A DNA stretch of 64,000 nucleotides, from positions 3,045,501 to 3,109,500 of the forward strand of contig NZ_CP031416.1 in assembly GCF_003367375.1 (NCBI RefSeq). The letters are read 5' to 3'. Of this stretch, positions 16,419-24,538 are shown piece by piece. The translations under genes and the position numbers were made by a program. This stretch comes from Gallaecimonas mangrovi. GTDB lineage: Bacteria > Pseudomonadota > Gammaproteobacteria > Enterobacterales > Gallaecimonadaceae. Under the pieces are notes generated by a model, which worked only from the letters and a program-made list of their open reading frames with translations, was not told where the DNA came from and made no database searches. How positions within the stretch are numbered: position 1 is the first letter of the stretch; each line of letters starts with the position of its first letter.

Positions 16419-17735
16419 TTATTCCAAGACTTCTTCACGTACCTGCTCGGCCCTTTTTAGCATCGCCATCAATAGCAGCGCCAGCAGCGCCGGGGTAAGC
16501 CAGCCAAGGCCCGCGTCAAACAGTGGCAGATGTGCCAGCCACGCCTCTGGCACCGGTATCTTGGCCGCTTTTAAACCATCAAACAGCGCAAAAAAGGCGG
16601 TAACGCCCAGCACCAACTGCTGGCCCCAGCGCTTTTCGCCAACAAGGCCAGCAAAGAGCCGCAATGCCACCAGGGCAATGGCCACCGGATAGATAAACAT
16701 CAGCACCGGTACCGAAATGGCGATCAGTTGGTTAAGGCCAACGTTGGCTACCAGCGCAGAGCCTATACACACCAGCAGTGCCACCAGCTTCATGTTAAAG
16801 CCGAAGGTTTCATTAAAGTATTCGGCGCAAGAGCTGGTTAAACCGACTGCGGTGGTTAAGCAGGCAAGGCCCACAACCACGGCCAGCAAATAAAGGCCGG
16901 CCGGGCCAAATAGCGCTTCAATGGCGGGAATAAGCACCTCATCACCGCCTTTAGGGTTAGTCACCAAATGCCCGGAGGTTGCCCCAACAAAAAACAGCGT
17001 AATGTAAACCAGCGCCAAACCTACCGCCGCAATGGTGCCCGCCATGCACAAGTAGCGAAACTGCAGCTGGCGGTCTTCGATACCTTTGGCTTTAAGGGCA
17101 TTGACAATAACCAGGCCAAAGAGCAGCGCGCCCAAGGTGTCCATGGTCATGTAGCCTTTTAAAAAGCCTTTGGCAAAAGGTGCCTGGTGCCAGGCAGCAT
17201 TAGAGGTGCCAATAGCGCCAATAGGGTGACAAATCAGCATCACGGCAACGGCGGCCAGCAGCAATAGCAGCAGCGGCGTAATGAACTTACCCACCACGCT
17301 TAATAACTTGCCGGGGCGAATAGCCAAATAAAAGGTCAAGGCAAAAAAGCCAAGGCTAAATAGCGCCTGAGTTAACCAGTCTGGCCCATTCAAAAATGGC
17401 GTTAACCCTAGCTGATAAGCCACCAAACCTGCACGTGGCGTGGCAAAAAGCGGCCCTAGGATCAGATACACCGCCACACAAAGCGCCATCGACAGCGCTT
17501 TTGGGAGACTTTTTGACAGGGTTTCAAGACCGCCGCCGGCCATGGCTACCGCGACAATGGTAACCAGCGGCAAACCGACCGCCGTCATCAAAAAGCCGAC
17601 GATCGCAGGAAAAAGATCGCTGGCGGCGTCAAGCCCGGTTAAAGGGGGAAAAATAATGTTGCCAGCGCCTAAAAAGAAGGCAAATGTCATAAAGCCCAGC
17701 GCCAGAATATCAGCGCCTTTTAGCCCTTTGGTCAC
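16419..17735 (-). CDS. brnQ: branched-chain amino acid:cation symporter BrnQ
   Basis: BrnQ-type carriers import leucine, isoleucine and valine with Na+ or H+. The 438-residue protein has about twelve hydrophobic segments and starts with the family pattern LALGFMTFAFFLGAGNIIFPP (~11-31), followed by SCAEYFNETF (~303). Length and N-terminal signature fit BrnQ/LivII. It is a single gene between the fldB terminator and trmN6. A run of small inverted sequences occurs upstream, but I see no clear leucine-rich leader peptide. Confidence 0.92.
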   Translation of the reverse strand: MTKGLKGADILALGFMTFAFFLGAGNIIFPPLTGLDAASDLFPAIVGFLMTAVGLPLVTIVAVAMAGGGLETLSKSLPKALSMALCVAVYLILGPLFATPRAGLVAYQLGLTPFLNGPDWLTQALFSLGFFALTFYLAIRPGKLLSVVGKFITPLLLLLLAAVAVMLICHPIGAIGTSNAAWHQAPFAKGFLKGYMTMDTLGALLFGLVIVNALKAKGIEDRQLQFRYLCMAGTIAAVGLALVYITLFFVGATSGHLVTNPKGGDEVLIPAIEALFGPAGLYLLAVVVGLACLTTAVGLTSSCAEYFNETFGFNMKLVALLVCIGSALVANVGLNQLIAISVPVLMFIYPVAIALVALRLFAGLVGEKRWGQQLVLGVTAFFALFDGLKAAKIPVPEAWLAHLPLFDAGLGWLTPALLALLLMAMLKRAEQVREEVLE

Positions 17736-17819
17736 GCAAAACCCCTACAGCCCGAACAGAGTCAAAAATTTAAAGGCCAAAAGGGGTATCACGTTTCGTG
17801 TAAGTGCCTCAAGCATTGT

Positions 17820-18518
17820 TTAAAAGTTAAGGTAAAAATCCTTACCTAGTGCACGAAATGCTGGCGTCCACTGGCCGTGTTGGTCGCGCAAGGTAAGCGA
17901 GGTGTGCAATTCGGCACCACTGTTACGGCCCCACTGCAGCAGCACTCTTACCGGTTCAGCTTTACCTGCTACCGAGGTAACAGCGCAGCTGCGTTGCAAT
18001 TGGTAACCAAGGCTTGCCATCGGCTCGGCCCAATAGTGCTGATATTGCCAAGGCAGCACCATTGCCACTTCCTTGGCACCTAATCGCGCGCAGTGCTGGG
18101 CTAACTGACTCGGAGGTAGCGAGGCCACATGGCGGGCTTGGTCGCGACGGGCCTTGGGTGAGCGCACATCGGGCACAAAAAACGGTGGGTTAGCCACCAC
18201 CAGTGAATAAGGCGCGGCATCAAAATTGGCAATGTCTTGTTGGTGCACCACAATTTGCCCAGCGAAGGGACTGGCGGCAACGTTGTCTTTGGCTTGTGTT
18301 GCTGCTGGCGCATCTAGCTCGACGGCATCAAATGTCAGCGAAGGGCCGCGCTGGGCAAGCATTAGCGACACCAGGCCAGTACCGGCACCAATATCCAGCA
18401 CCTTGCCTGTATTCGGTAATGTTGCCCAAAGCCCTAACAGCACCCCATCGGTGCCCACTTTCATGGCGCAATGGTCATGGCCAACAAAAAATTGTTTGAA
18501 CTGGAAACCTTTACTCAT
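17820..18518 (-). CDS. trmN6: tRNA1(Val) (adenine(37)-N6)-methyltransferase TrmN6
   Basis: TrmN6 (YfiC) methylates N6 of A37 in tRNA1-Val. The 232-residue protein carries the SAM motif LDIGAGTGLVSLMLAQ (~45-60) and the amino-methylase motif NPPFF (~120), and begins MSKGFQFKQFFVGHDHCAMK, a conserved start. A longer upstream frame has no family similarity. It is divergent from srmB, as yfiC and srmB are in Escherichia coli, which strengthens the assignment. Confidence 0.93.
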   Translation of the reverse strand: MSKGFQFKQFFVGHDHCAMKVGTDGVLLGLWATLPNTGKVLDIGAGTGLVSLMLAQRGPSLTFDAVELDAPAATQAKDNVAASPFAGQIVVHQQDIANFDAAPYSLVVANPPFFVPDVRSPKARRDQARHVASLPPSQLAQHCARLGAKEVAMVLPWQYQHYWAEPMASLGYQLQRSCAVTSVAGKAEPVRVLLQWGRNSGAELHTSLTLRDQHGQWTPAFRALGKDFYLNF

Positions 18519-18602
18519 AGCTGCGAGATTGTACCCCAGTGCGACTTTGCCTAAAATCAGCGCCCCTTTGTCTGTATTGCAGGCCAACCTGAGGAATACC
18601 CC

Positions 18603-19922
18603 ATGGCTTTTGAACATCTGGAACTGGACCCGGCACTCCTTGAAGCCGTTAATGAACTGGGCTTTAAGACACCGACTGCCATCCAAAGCCAGGCCATTCC
18701 GGCAGCCATGGATGGTCATGATCTGTTGGCCATGAGCCCGACCGGCACCGGCAAAACGGCGGCCTTTTTGCTGCCCGTGCTGCAACACCTGCTCGATTAT
18801 CCAAAAAAGCGTAAAGAGCCGCCACGGGTATTGGTGTTAACCCCTACCCGCGAACTGGCCTTGCAAGTGGAAGCCGACGCCAAGGCACTGGCCGCGCACA
18901 CCCATATTGGTATTGGCTCGGTGATTGGCGGTGTGGATTACAAGGTGCACGGTAAGGCCCTAGCCGGTGAAATTGACCTGGTGGTTGCCACCCCTGGCCG
19001 CCTGGTGGAATACATCGAAAAAGAGCTTTTTGACTGTATTGCCGTTGAAATGCTGGTGCTGGACGAAGCTGACCGCATGCTGGAAATGGGCTTTCAAAAA
19101 GACATGGAACGCATTTTGGAAAAATGCGAGCAGCGCCGCCAAACCTTGCTGTTCTCTGCCACCCTTGAAGGCCAAAATCTGGAGCAATTCGCTGACAAGG
19201 CACTGACCGACCCGGTGGAGCTAAGTGCAGACCCTTCCCGGCGTGAACGCAAAAAAATCCACCAGTGGGCTTATTACTGCGACGACAAAAACCACAAGTT
19301 TAAGCTGCTGCTGGCGCACCTTCGTCACCCGGAAGCCGAAAAGGTGCTGGTATTTGTTAAAACCCGCGAAAAACTGGCAGAACTGCGTGACCAACTGGCC
19401 GGTGAAAAACTGCCTTGTGTTTGGCTGCAAGGGGAAATGCCACAAGACAAACGCAACCACGCCGTAGCCCGCTTTAAAAGTGGCCAGGTAAGGGTGCTGC
19501 TGGCCACCGATGTCGCCGCCCGCGGTCTGCATATCGACGACATCAGCCATGTCATTAACTACGACATGCCCCGCACCGCCGATATTTATGTGCATCGCAT
19601 TGGCCGCACCGGCCGCGCGGGTGCCAAAGGTACCGCCATTAACTTGGTGGAAGCGCACGATTTGTCGATGCTGCGCCGGGTAGAACGTTACCAAAGTGAC
19701 CCTATCAAGGTGCGCGTGGTAGACGAACTGCGGCCTAAATCGAAATTTAAAGAGCCTGTGAAAAAGAAAAAAGATAAAAGCCTGAAACCCAGCGCCAAAA
19801 AGGCCTTGGCCAAGAAAAAAGCCAAAAAGGACGCCAAGCAAGGCGAGCGCAAAAAAATTCGCCACCGCGACCTGAAAAATAAAGGCGCACCCAAACGCAG
19901 CAACAGCGAACAGGAAGACTAA
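18603..19922 (+). CDS. srmB: ATP-dependent RNA helicase SrmB
   Basis: SrmB is a DEAD-box helicase acting early in large-ribosomal-subunit assembly. The 439-residue protein shows the Q motif region (GFKTPTAIQSQAIP), motif I SPTGTGKT (~45-52), PTRELA, DEAD (~152), SAT (~184), and motifs V/VI (VLLATDVAARGLHID; HRIGRTGRAG). The last ~70 residues are a Lys/Arg-rich RNA-binding tail (AKKKAKKDAKQGERKK). SrmB is favoured over other DEAD proteins because trmN6 lies divergent upstream. Confidence 0.93.
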   Translation: MAFEHLELDPALLEAVNELGFKTPTAIQSQAIPAAMDGHDLLAMSPTGTGKTAAFLLPVLQHLLDYPKKRKEPPRVLVLTPTRELALQVEADAKALAAHTHIGIGSVIGGVDYKVHGKALAGEIDLVVATPGRLVEYIEKELFDCIAVEMLVLDEADRMLEMGFQKDMERILEKCEQRRQTLLFSATLEGQNLEQFADKALTDPVELSADPSRRERKKIHQWAYYCDDKNHKFKLLLAHLRHPEAEKVLVFVKTREKLAELRDQLAGEKLPCVWLQGEMPQDKRNHAVARFKSGQVRVLLATDVAARGLHIDDISHVINYDMPRTADIYVHRIGRTGRAGAKGTAINLVEAHDLSMLRRVERYQSDPIKVRVVDELRPKSKFKEPVKKKKDKSLKPSAKKALAKKKAKKDAKQGERKKIRHRDLKNKGAPKRSNSEQED

Positions 19923-19950
19923 AAAAAGGCAGCCAAGGCTGCCTTTTTTA
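19921..19950. terminator. bidirectional terminator between srmB and the cysteine-cluster gene
   Basis: AAAAAAAGGCAGC/GCTGCCTTTTTT stem with a CAAG loop, directly after the srmB stop; the convergent gene ends at 19951. Confidence 0.88.
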
Positions 19951-20310
19951 TTAGGCGGCCGGGGCAATAATGATAATGGGCAACGGCGCTAAGCCGTGGA
20001 AAGCGCGGGCTTTATCACAGTCCGGGTTATGAATACCCAGGTAGCCTGAGTACTCGAATTCCCGGCACGGACTAGGCCGCTTTTCATACATAGTACAAGC
20101 TGTTGCCTTACCAATATCCCCGCTTAGGGACACACAGCGGCAGCCTTTACGGCTTTCGGTGCCTTTCATGCAACTCATAAAGTCATTGACCTTGGCGGTC
20201 AAGTCATCCGGCACTAAACCGCCCCCCAGCTCCGATTCTGCCCAATAAAAAGACACGCGGAAATAGGCGCAGCAAGCACCACAGGTCACGCACGGATTCA
20301 CTACAGTCAT
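19951..20310 (-). CDS. YkgJ-family cysteine cluster protein
   Basis: A 119-residue protein of the CxxCxxCC zinc/iron-chelating family: NPCVTCGACC at residues 6-15, then CMKG, GCRC, ACTMYEKRPSPCREF and a late Cys in NPDCDKA. The conserved Cys pattern suggests bound Zn or an Fe-S cluster; the cellular role is not established. It converges with srmB on a shared terminator and is divergent from the small genes to the right. Confidence 0.88.
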   Translation of the reverse strand: MTVVNPCVTCGACCAYFRVSFYWAESELGGGLVPDDLTAKVNDFMSCMKGTESRKGCRCVSLSGDIGKATACTMYEKRPSPCREFEYSGYLGIHNPDCDKARAFHGLAPLPIIIIAPAA

Positions 20311-20351
20311 TGCAGCTCAAGCTCCGTACCTTTACAGGTAACTAATTGATA

Positions 20352-20531
20352 ATGTTAGATACAACAGAAACATGGCCGGTTGGCCAGCGCGCCTTGGAGG
20401 ACCCGAGTTCGCAGCTCCCCTATGCTGCGCCGATATCCGCGTTTTCACAAGAGGATGGCCGCTACCTATTTCGGGTAAAGATTGAGGAAGTCACAGCACC
20501 AGACCAACTTGCCGCCGCCATCGGCGTCTAA
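20352..20531 (+). CDS. small hypothetical protein
   Basis: A 59-codon frame starting at ATG 20352 with only a weak AGGT upstream. It has no membrane segment and no recognisable domain; the middle (DGRYLFRVKIEEVTAPDQLA) looks like a short beta strand plus helix. It lies just before the lipoprotein pair on the same strand, so it may be the first gene of that unit, but it could be spurious. Confidence 0.4.
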   Translation: MLDTTETWPVGQRALEDPSSQLPYAAPISAFSQEDGRYLFRVKIEEVTAPDQLAAAIGV

Positions 20532-20560
20532 CAACACGGTTATCATCAATGGAGCAGCCC

Positions 20561-20947
20561 ATGAACAACCTAACCAAGCTTTTAGTCATAACCGGTGCCC
20601 TGTTGCTAGGTGCTTGTGCCAGCCACCCGGAGCAAAAAAAAGTGCCCTGGGAAAACTATGCCGCAAAAAAGTCCGTTGATGTTTTTAACCCCGATTTCAG
20701 TAACTTTCGGATTATTAGCAACAACCAAGTGGTTATTTGGGAGTCGCCCCGCAACGCCTATTTGGTATCGGTACTAGGCCCCTGCTTTTTCGACGACACC
20801 GCGCCAGTGCTGGGCTTTACCACCAAGATGGGCGACATGGTCAGCGCCGCGACCGATTCCATCCTTTACCTGCACCAGCGCTGTCCCATTCAACGTATCC
20901 AGAAACTGGATCTGAAAAAGCTCAAAACAGACGGTTACCTAAAATAA
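20561..20947 (+). CDS. small lipoprotein, DUF6491-like, paralog A
   Basis: A 128-residue lipoprotein with lipobox LLGAC (Cys19). After the signal peptide comes a ~100-residue domain containing FRIISNNQVVIWESPRNAYL, a Cys in GPCFF and CPIQRIQKLD. GGAG six bases before ATG 20561 sets the start. The next gene is clearly a paralog with the same strand pattern and Cys positions, so this is a tandem duplication. The resemblance to DUF6491 is from memory of the pattern. It probably faces the periplasm; function unknown. Confidence 0.75.
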   Translation: MNNLTKLLVITGALLLGACASHPEQKKVPWENYAAKKSVDVFNPDFSNFRIISNNQVVIWESPRNAYLVSVLGPCFFDDTAPVLGFTTKMGDMVSAATDSILYLHQRCPIQRIQKLDLKKLKTDGYLK

Positions 20948-21015
20948 GCAATAAAGATGGCAAAGATTAGCTAAGCTGTTGAATACTATAAGTCTCACAA
21001 GGACGAGGAATTCAC

Positions 21016-21390
21016 ATGCACAAATGGCTATTACTGCCAGTACTGCTGCTAAACGCCTGCACGACGATGCAAGACGACAGGCCACCGGTTAACTGGCAGC
21101 GCTTTACTACCGGTGAGGTGAAGGTACTAAGGGCCTTTAGCCTTAGCCGCTTTGAAGTGGTTGGTGACAAAGAAGTGGTGGTATGGGACGGAGTCTCGAA
21201 AGCGTACCTGATGCGCACCATGCAAAGCTGTTTTATTGATAAAAGCTTATCAAGTTTGGCTTTTTCTGGCGGCATGTCATCCATTCAAGTACGGGTGGAC
21301 GCCATACTCTACGGCAACCAGCGCTGCCAGATTGAAAGAATACAGAGCCTCAATGTTGCCAATATGCGCCAAGAGCACCTAGCTAACTAA
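21016..21390 (+). CDS. small lipoprotein, DUF6491-like, paralog B
   Basis: A 124-residue lipoprotein with lipobox LLNAC (Cys15). It is a diverged paralog of the preceding gene: FEVVGDKEVVVWDGVSKAYL corresponds to its strand segment, and MQSCF and RCQIERIQSLN match its Cys-containing segments. An AAGGACGAGG lies 10 bp upstream of the ATG. The pair probably arose by tandem duplication and is closed by a weak terminator. Confidence 0.75.
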   Translation: MHKWLLLPVLLLNACTTMQDDRPPVNWQRFTTGEVKVLRAFSLSRFEVVGDKEVVVWDGVSKAYLMRTMQSCFIDKSLSSLAFSGGMSSIQVRVDAILYGNQRCQIERIQSLNVANMRQEHLAN

Positions 21391-21393
21391 TGA

Positions 21394-21418
21394 AGTCCCA
21401 GCAATGGGGCTTTTTTAT
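21394..21418 (+). terminator. weak terminator after the lipoprotein pair
   Basis: GTCCCA/TGGGGC stem with a GCAA loop and a T6 run shortly after the stop. Confidence 0.6.
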
Positions 21419-21449
21419 TGCAAGGCGCAATGAACAGCCGTTGACATGC

Positions 21450-22253
21450 TTACGGGTTTAGCAAGCCAGACGAAGTATCGTTAACCGTTAATGCGTCATG
21501 AAAGTCCACAGTGACGGTATCCATGATGCGCTGTTCTAGTTTATGGCGTTTTTTTAAAATTTCATCTTTTAATTCTGCACTATCATGTATATATGTGAAG
21601 AAAAAGTCGAGTATATTTTTTTCATCAAGACGCAAACAATAATGACTGGTAGGAAATTTCATTTCTTTCTTTAAAAAGAAATAAGTCCAGTCATTATTAA
21701 TCCCCTTGAAATTTTTAAAATCATCAGCTTGGGGCACCGTCATCAATATATTATCTAAATACTCAGATAATGCATCCGAGTAATCAACTCTTTCACCATA
21801 ACGTCTACGATAATAATCTAAAGCCATTGTCCGTTGCGAACGATTAAACCCGCAAGCACCTTGACTTTCTTCATTTTCATAATAGTCATCGTATTCCCAA
21901 GTTAGATATGCACGCATAGATTCATCATCTGGAATCGTTTTACCATCTTTAAGCTTCCTAACTCGAACAAACAATGACACAGAACCAGCAGCATTATTGT
22001 ACAAAATATTACTAGAATAACTCCACCGCCATTTATTAACAGGAATAAAAATAGCAGGGCCAAATGAGTCGATGTATTCCTTTATGAAAACCTTGTCATT
22101 AATATAAATATTGGAAGGCATTTCTTTATCAAGATCGATATGAGTTTTAGGTACACGAAACGTTAAATTCGTTCCTGAAAGAGAATATGAGTAATCATCC
22201 ATAACCTTGAAACTAGGACCACCTATTAAACCGAAAATACGATGCCTCAACAT
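21450..22253 (-). CDS. unknown protein paired with the hydrolase-like gene
   Basis: A 267-residue soluble protein with no signal peptide or membrane segment and no family I recognise. It is AT-rich and charged, with aromatic-rich stretches (NKWRWSYSSNILYNN ~85-99; LTWEYDDYYENEES ~125-138) and a C-terminal amphipathic helix (LKDEILKKRHKLEQRIMD). Its ATG lies 4 nt after the stop of the 22258-23511 gene, with AGGGGGG upstream, so the two are probably one operon. Being small, adjacent and unrelated in sequence, it could be an immunity, adaptor or accessory protein. That is inference from context. Confidence 0.7.
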   Translation of the reverse strand: MLRHRIFGLIGGPSFKVMDDYSYSLSGTNLTFRVPKTHIDLDKEMPSNIYINDKVFIKEYIDSFGPAIFIPVNKWRWSYSSNILYNNAAGSVSLFVRVRKLKDGKTIPDDESMRAYLTWEYDDYYENEESQGACGFNRSQRTMALDYYRRRYGERVDYSDALSEYLDNILMTVPQADDFKNFKGINNDWTYFFLKKEMKFPTSHYCLRLDEKNILDFFFTYIHDSAELKDEILKKRHKLEQRIMDTVTVDFHDALTVNDTSSGLLNP

Positions 22254-22257
22254 GTTA

Positions 22258-23511
22258 CTATTTGCCCCCCTGGCTATTGATAAATTTCTTCACAGCTTTA
22301 GCTTTGCGATTAGCACCTAAAAAAAGGAGCTGTTTATAATAAGACTCAATACCAAGAAAAGGCAATGTATGGGGGCTAGTGCCGGGTCCTCCTAGCATGA
22401 CTGACAAGATAAACTTCAAACTGCTTTTACCACCGGCATTTCCCGCCTTATTAGGAACAATATCAAAGGGATTATTTCGCATAGCAATAAGCTCAATACC
22501 TGCCGCCGCCATGGTGTGTTTAAATAAAGCAATGTCGGCACCGCTACCATGCAGCACCACTTTATTTTTATCAAGAGGTGTGCCTTTGGTTACCATATGT
22601 AACTGCACAGCTCTTAAAAAGATAATGGCACCTTGACTATGTACCGTCCACTTTTTAACCTTGCCAGCCAGTTGGCACTGCTGCAAAACGGCTGCAAGAT
22701 GGGCAGCATTATTAGACGGCTGTCTTTGTTGATTTCTATCCCAAAGACATTCTGCAATATCTTGACAGAAACGTTCTGTTGGATTGTGAAAAAGCGTATA
22801 TTTTTTAAAATCATCTAGTGGATAAGCGACTTCAATATGCGTACCCATAAGCCAGCTGGCTTTAAGTAAATCATTCTGCATACCATTAACAGCCACATGA
22901 TCAGTTTCAGCATTGGAAACTGCTTTCCCAACGATCCATGAGGTTTCAACATTATCAATAAATTCATTGAATTTTTTTCTATTTACTTTTCTATCTTTAT
23001 TCGTTCCAGAAATTAAGTTATTCATTTCCTCATCAAAACGTCCCGACACGGAACTGTCTTTACTTTGTTCTATTTCATACATCATATTTCGTTCTTTAAC
23101 AGCAGAGCTTCTAACTCCAAATAGTTCACTGTCAAAGAAGATATCATCAACTATAATTTTCCCACCCGGTTCTTCAGTGTAATTAATAAGATAGTGGTAT
23201 TGACCAAAAGGATAGCGTGACTTAATTAACCTAAGGGCAGGGTTATTCCAGTGCTTACACACATCTAAAGGAAGAGGGTTATAGGTAAGATATAATATTT
23301 CGTCTTGAACTTTGCTACGGTCAAACTCGTTAAGAGAGGCCAGCATGGTTGCGGCTTGGCCAGTTAAAACAACTTTCTGCGCCAGGCGCTGCTCTTTTTC
23401 GCTGTTGCTACTTTGCTTGATTTCTTTCCAGGCCTTTTTAGCGTCAAACCAAGAATGTCGGGTATGAGCGCGCTCGTACGCCTCTTGCGGATTAGTGATC
23501 TGGTAGCTCAT
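22258..23511 (-). CDS. alpha/beta-hydrolase-like protein, possible lipase-type effector
   Basis: A 417-residue AT-rich protein. Residues ~200-400 carry an alpha/beta-hydrolase layout: VNGMQNDLLKASWLMG (208-223), a nucleophile elbow WTVHSQGAI with Ser292, NNPFDIVP with Asp350, and SPHTLPFLG with His381, in the right order for a Ser-Asp-His triad. Similar HSQG proteins occur among secreted lipase effectors. Residues ~55-130 (DRSKVQDEILYLTYNPLPLD, KSRYPFGQYHYLINYT) vaguely recall a RelE/ParE-type fold. There is no signal peptide. Composition unlike the neighbours suggests transfer. Enzyme activity is inference. Confidence 0.65.
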   Translation of the reverse strand: MSYQITNPQEAYERAHTRHSWFDAKKAWKEIKQSSNSEKEQRLAQKVVLTGQAATMLASLNEFDRSKVQDEILYLTYNPLPLDVCKHWNNPALRLIKSRYPFGQYHYLINYTEEPGGKIIVDDIFFDSELFGVRSSAVKERNMMYEIEQSKDSSVSGRFDEEMNNLISGTNKDRKVNRKKFNEFIDNVETSWIVGKAVSNAETDHVAVNGMQNDLLKASWLMGTHIEVAYPLDDFKKYTLFHNPTERFCQDIAECLWDRNQQRQPSNNAAHLAAVLQQCQLAGKVKKWTVHSQGAIIFLRAVQLHMVTKGTPLDKNKVVLHGSGADIALFKHTMAAAGIELIAMRNNPFDIVPNKAGNAGGKSSLKFILSVMLGGPGTSPHTLPFLGIESYYKQLLFLGANRKAKAVKKFINSQGGK

Positions 23512-23677
23512 TGTTGCTTCCTTTCATCCTTGAATAGAAGAAATAGGAAGCCTAATAACCAGCTCTTTGCACCGGCTGCTGGTTGATAAAACACTGGCTT
23601 CCTTGCCAAGGCTAAACGTAGCGTTCCACTAGGGAGTTAACAAAGGCATATCAATGTTGAGTGTTTTTTGCACTGCT

Positions 23678-24451
23678 TTATTGTTCATGACGAAGGAAGA
23701 CCCAGGTATCCCCCTTGGATTGCTCCTGGCTAAAGAAGTAGCCATCGTAGTCGAATGCCTTTAGCTGTTCGGCCTTTTCAACGCCCTTATCGGCGGCAAA
23801 ACGCACCATCATGCCCCGGGCTTTTTTGGCGTAGAAGCTGATAATTTTAAATTGGCCGTTTTTCTCGTCTTTAAACACTGGGGTGATCAAGCGGCCATTC
23901 ACGTCCTTGGCTTTTACTGACTTGAAGTACTCGTTAGAGGCCAAATTCACCAACTCATCGTTGCCGCTTGCTGCCAGTGCATCATTCACCTTACCGGTAA
24001 TGATATCGCCCCAGAACTGGTACAAATCTTTACCGCGGGGGTTATCAAGGCGAGTGCCCATTTCCAGCCGGTACGGTTGCATCAGGTCAAGCGGCTTTAA
24101 CAGGCCATAGAGGCCCGAGAGAATGCGCAGGTGCTTTTGCACATAACCAAAGCCGTTATCGTCGAGGCTCTTGGCATCAAGGCCGGTATAGACATCGCCG
24201 GTAAAGGCCAGCAGCGCCTGCTTGGCGTTGTCAGGCGTAAAAGGTGTTTGCCAATCGGCAAAGCGGGCTGCGTTAAGGCCGGCCAGTTTATCGGAGATAC
24301 TCATCAGGCTGGATAACTGAGCAGGCGACAACTTGCGGCAAACCTCTATCAGCTCTGCCGATTGGTCCAAGAGTTCAGGCTGGGTGAAGTGGTCGGTAAC
24401 AGGCGGGGTTTCAAAATCTAACGATTTGGCCGGGGAAACCAGCATCAACAT
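23678..24451 (-). CDS. yaaA: peroxide stress protein YaaA
   Basis: YaaA (DUF328) limits Fenton damage by lowering free iron under peroxide stress. The 257-residue protein starts [14 protein letters not shown], like the family start MLILISPAKTLDY, and contains [20 protein letters not shown] (~113-132) and [13 protein letters not shown] (~165-177). AAGGAG upstream supports ATG 24451; another ATG lies two codons on. It lies downstream of the symporter gene on the same strand, separated by a terminator. Confidence 0.95.
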   Translation of the reverse strand: MLMLVSPAKSLDFETPPVTDHFTQPELLDQSAELIEVCRKLSPAQLSSLMSISDKLAGLNAARFADWQTPFTPDNAKQALLAFTGDVYTGLDAKSLDDNGFGYVQKHLRILSGLYGLLKPLDLMQPYRLEMGTRLDNPRGKDLYQFWGDIITGKVNDALAASGNDELVNLASNEYFKSVKAKDVNGRLITPVFKDEKNGQFKIISFYAKKARGMMVRFAADKGVEKAEQLKAFDYDGYFFSQEQSKGDTWVFLRHEQ

Positions 24452-24487
24452 GAGCAAGACTCCTTAAATCAACTGTTTGCCACTGTA

Positions 24488-24515
24488 ACAAAAAAGCGGC
24501 CACTCAGGGCCGCTT
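24488..24515 (-). terminator. terminator after the alanine symporter gene
   Basis: AAGCGGCC/GGGCCGCTT stem read on the minus strand, followed by six T. Confidence 0.85.
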
Positions 24516-24538
24516 ATCTGTCGATTACACTGTTCGCT

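Noticed and set aside
20352..20531. Using the small 59-codon frame as strong evidence of a gene
   Set aside because: It is listed at low confidence only, since its ribosome site is weak and it has no family.
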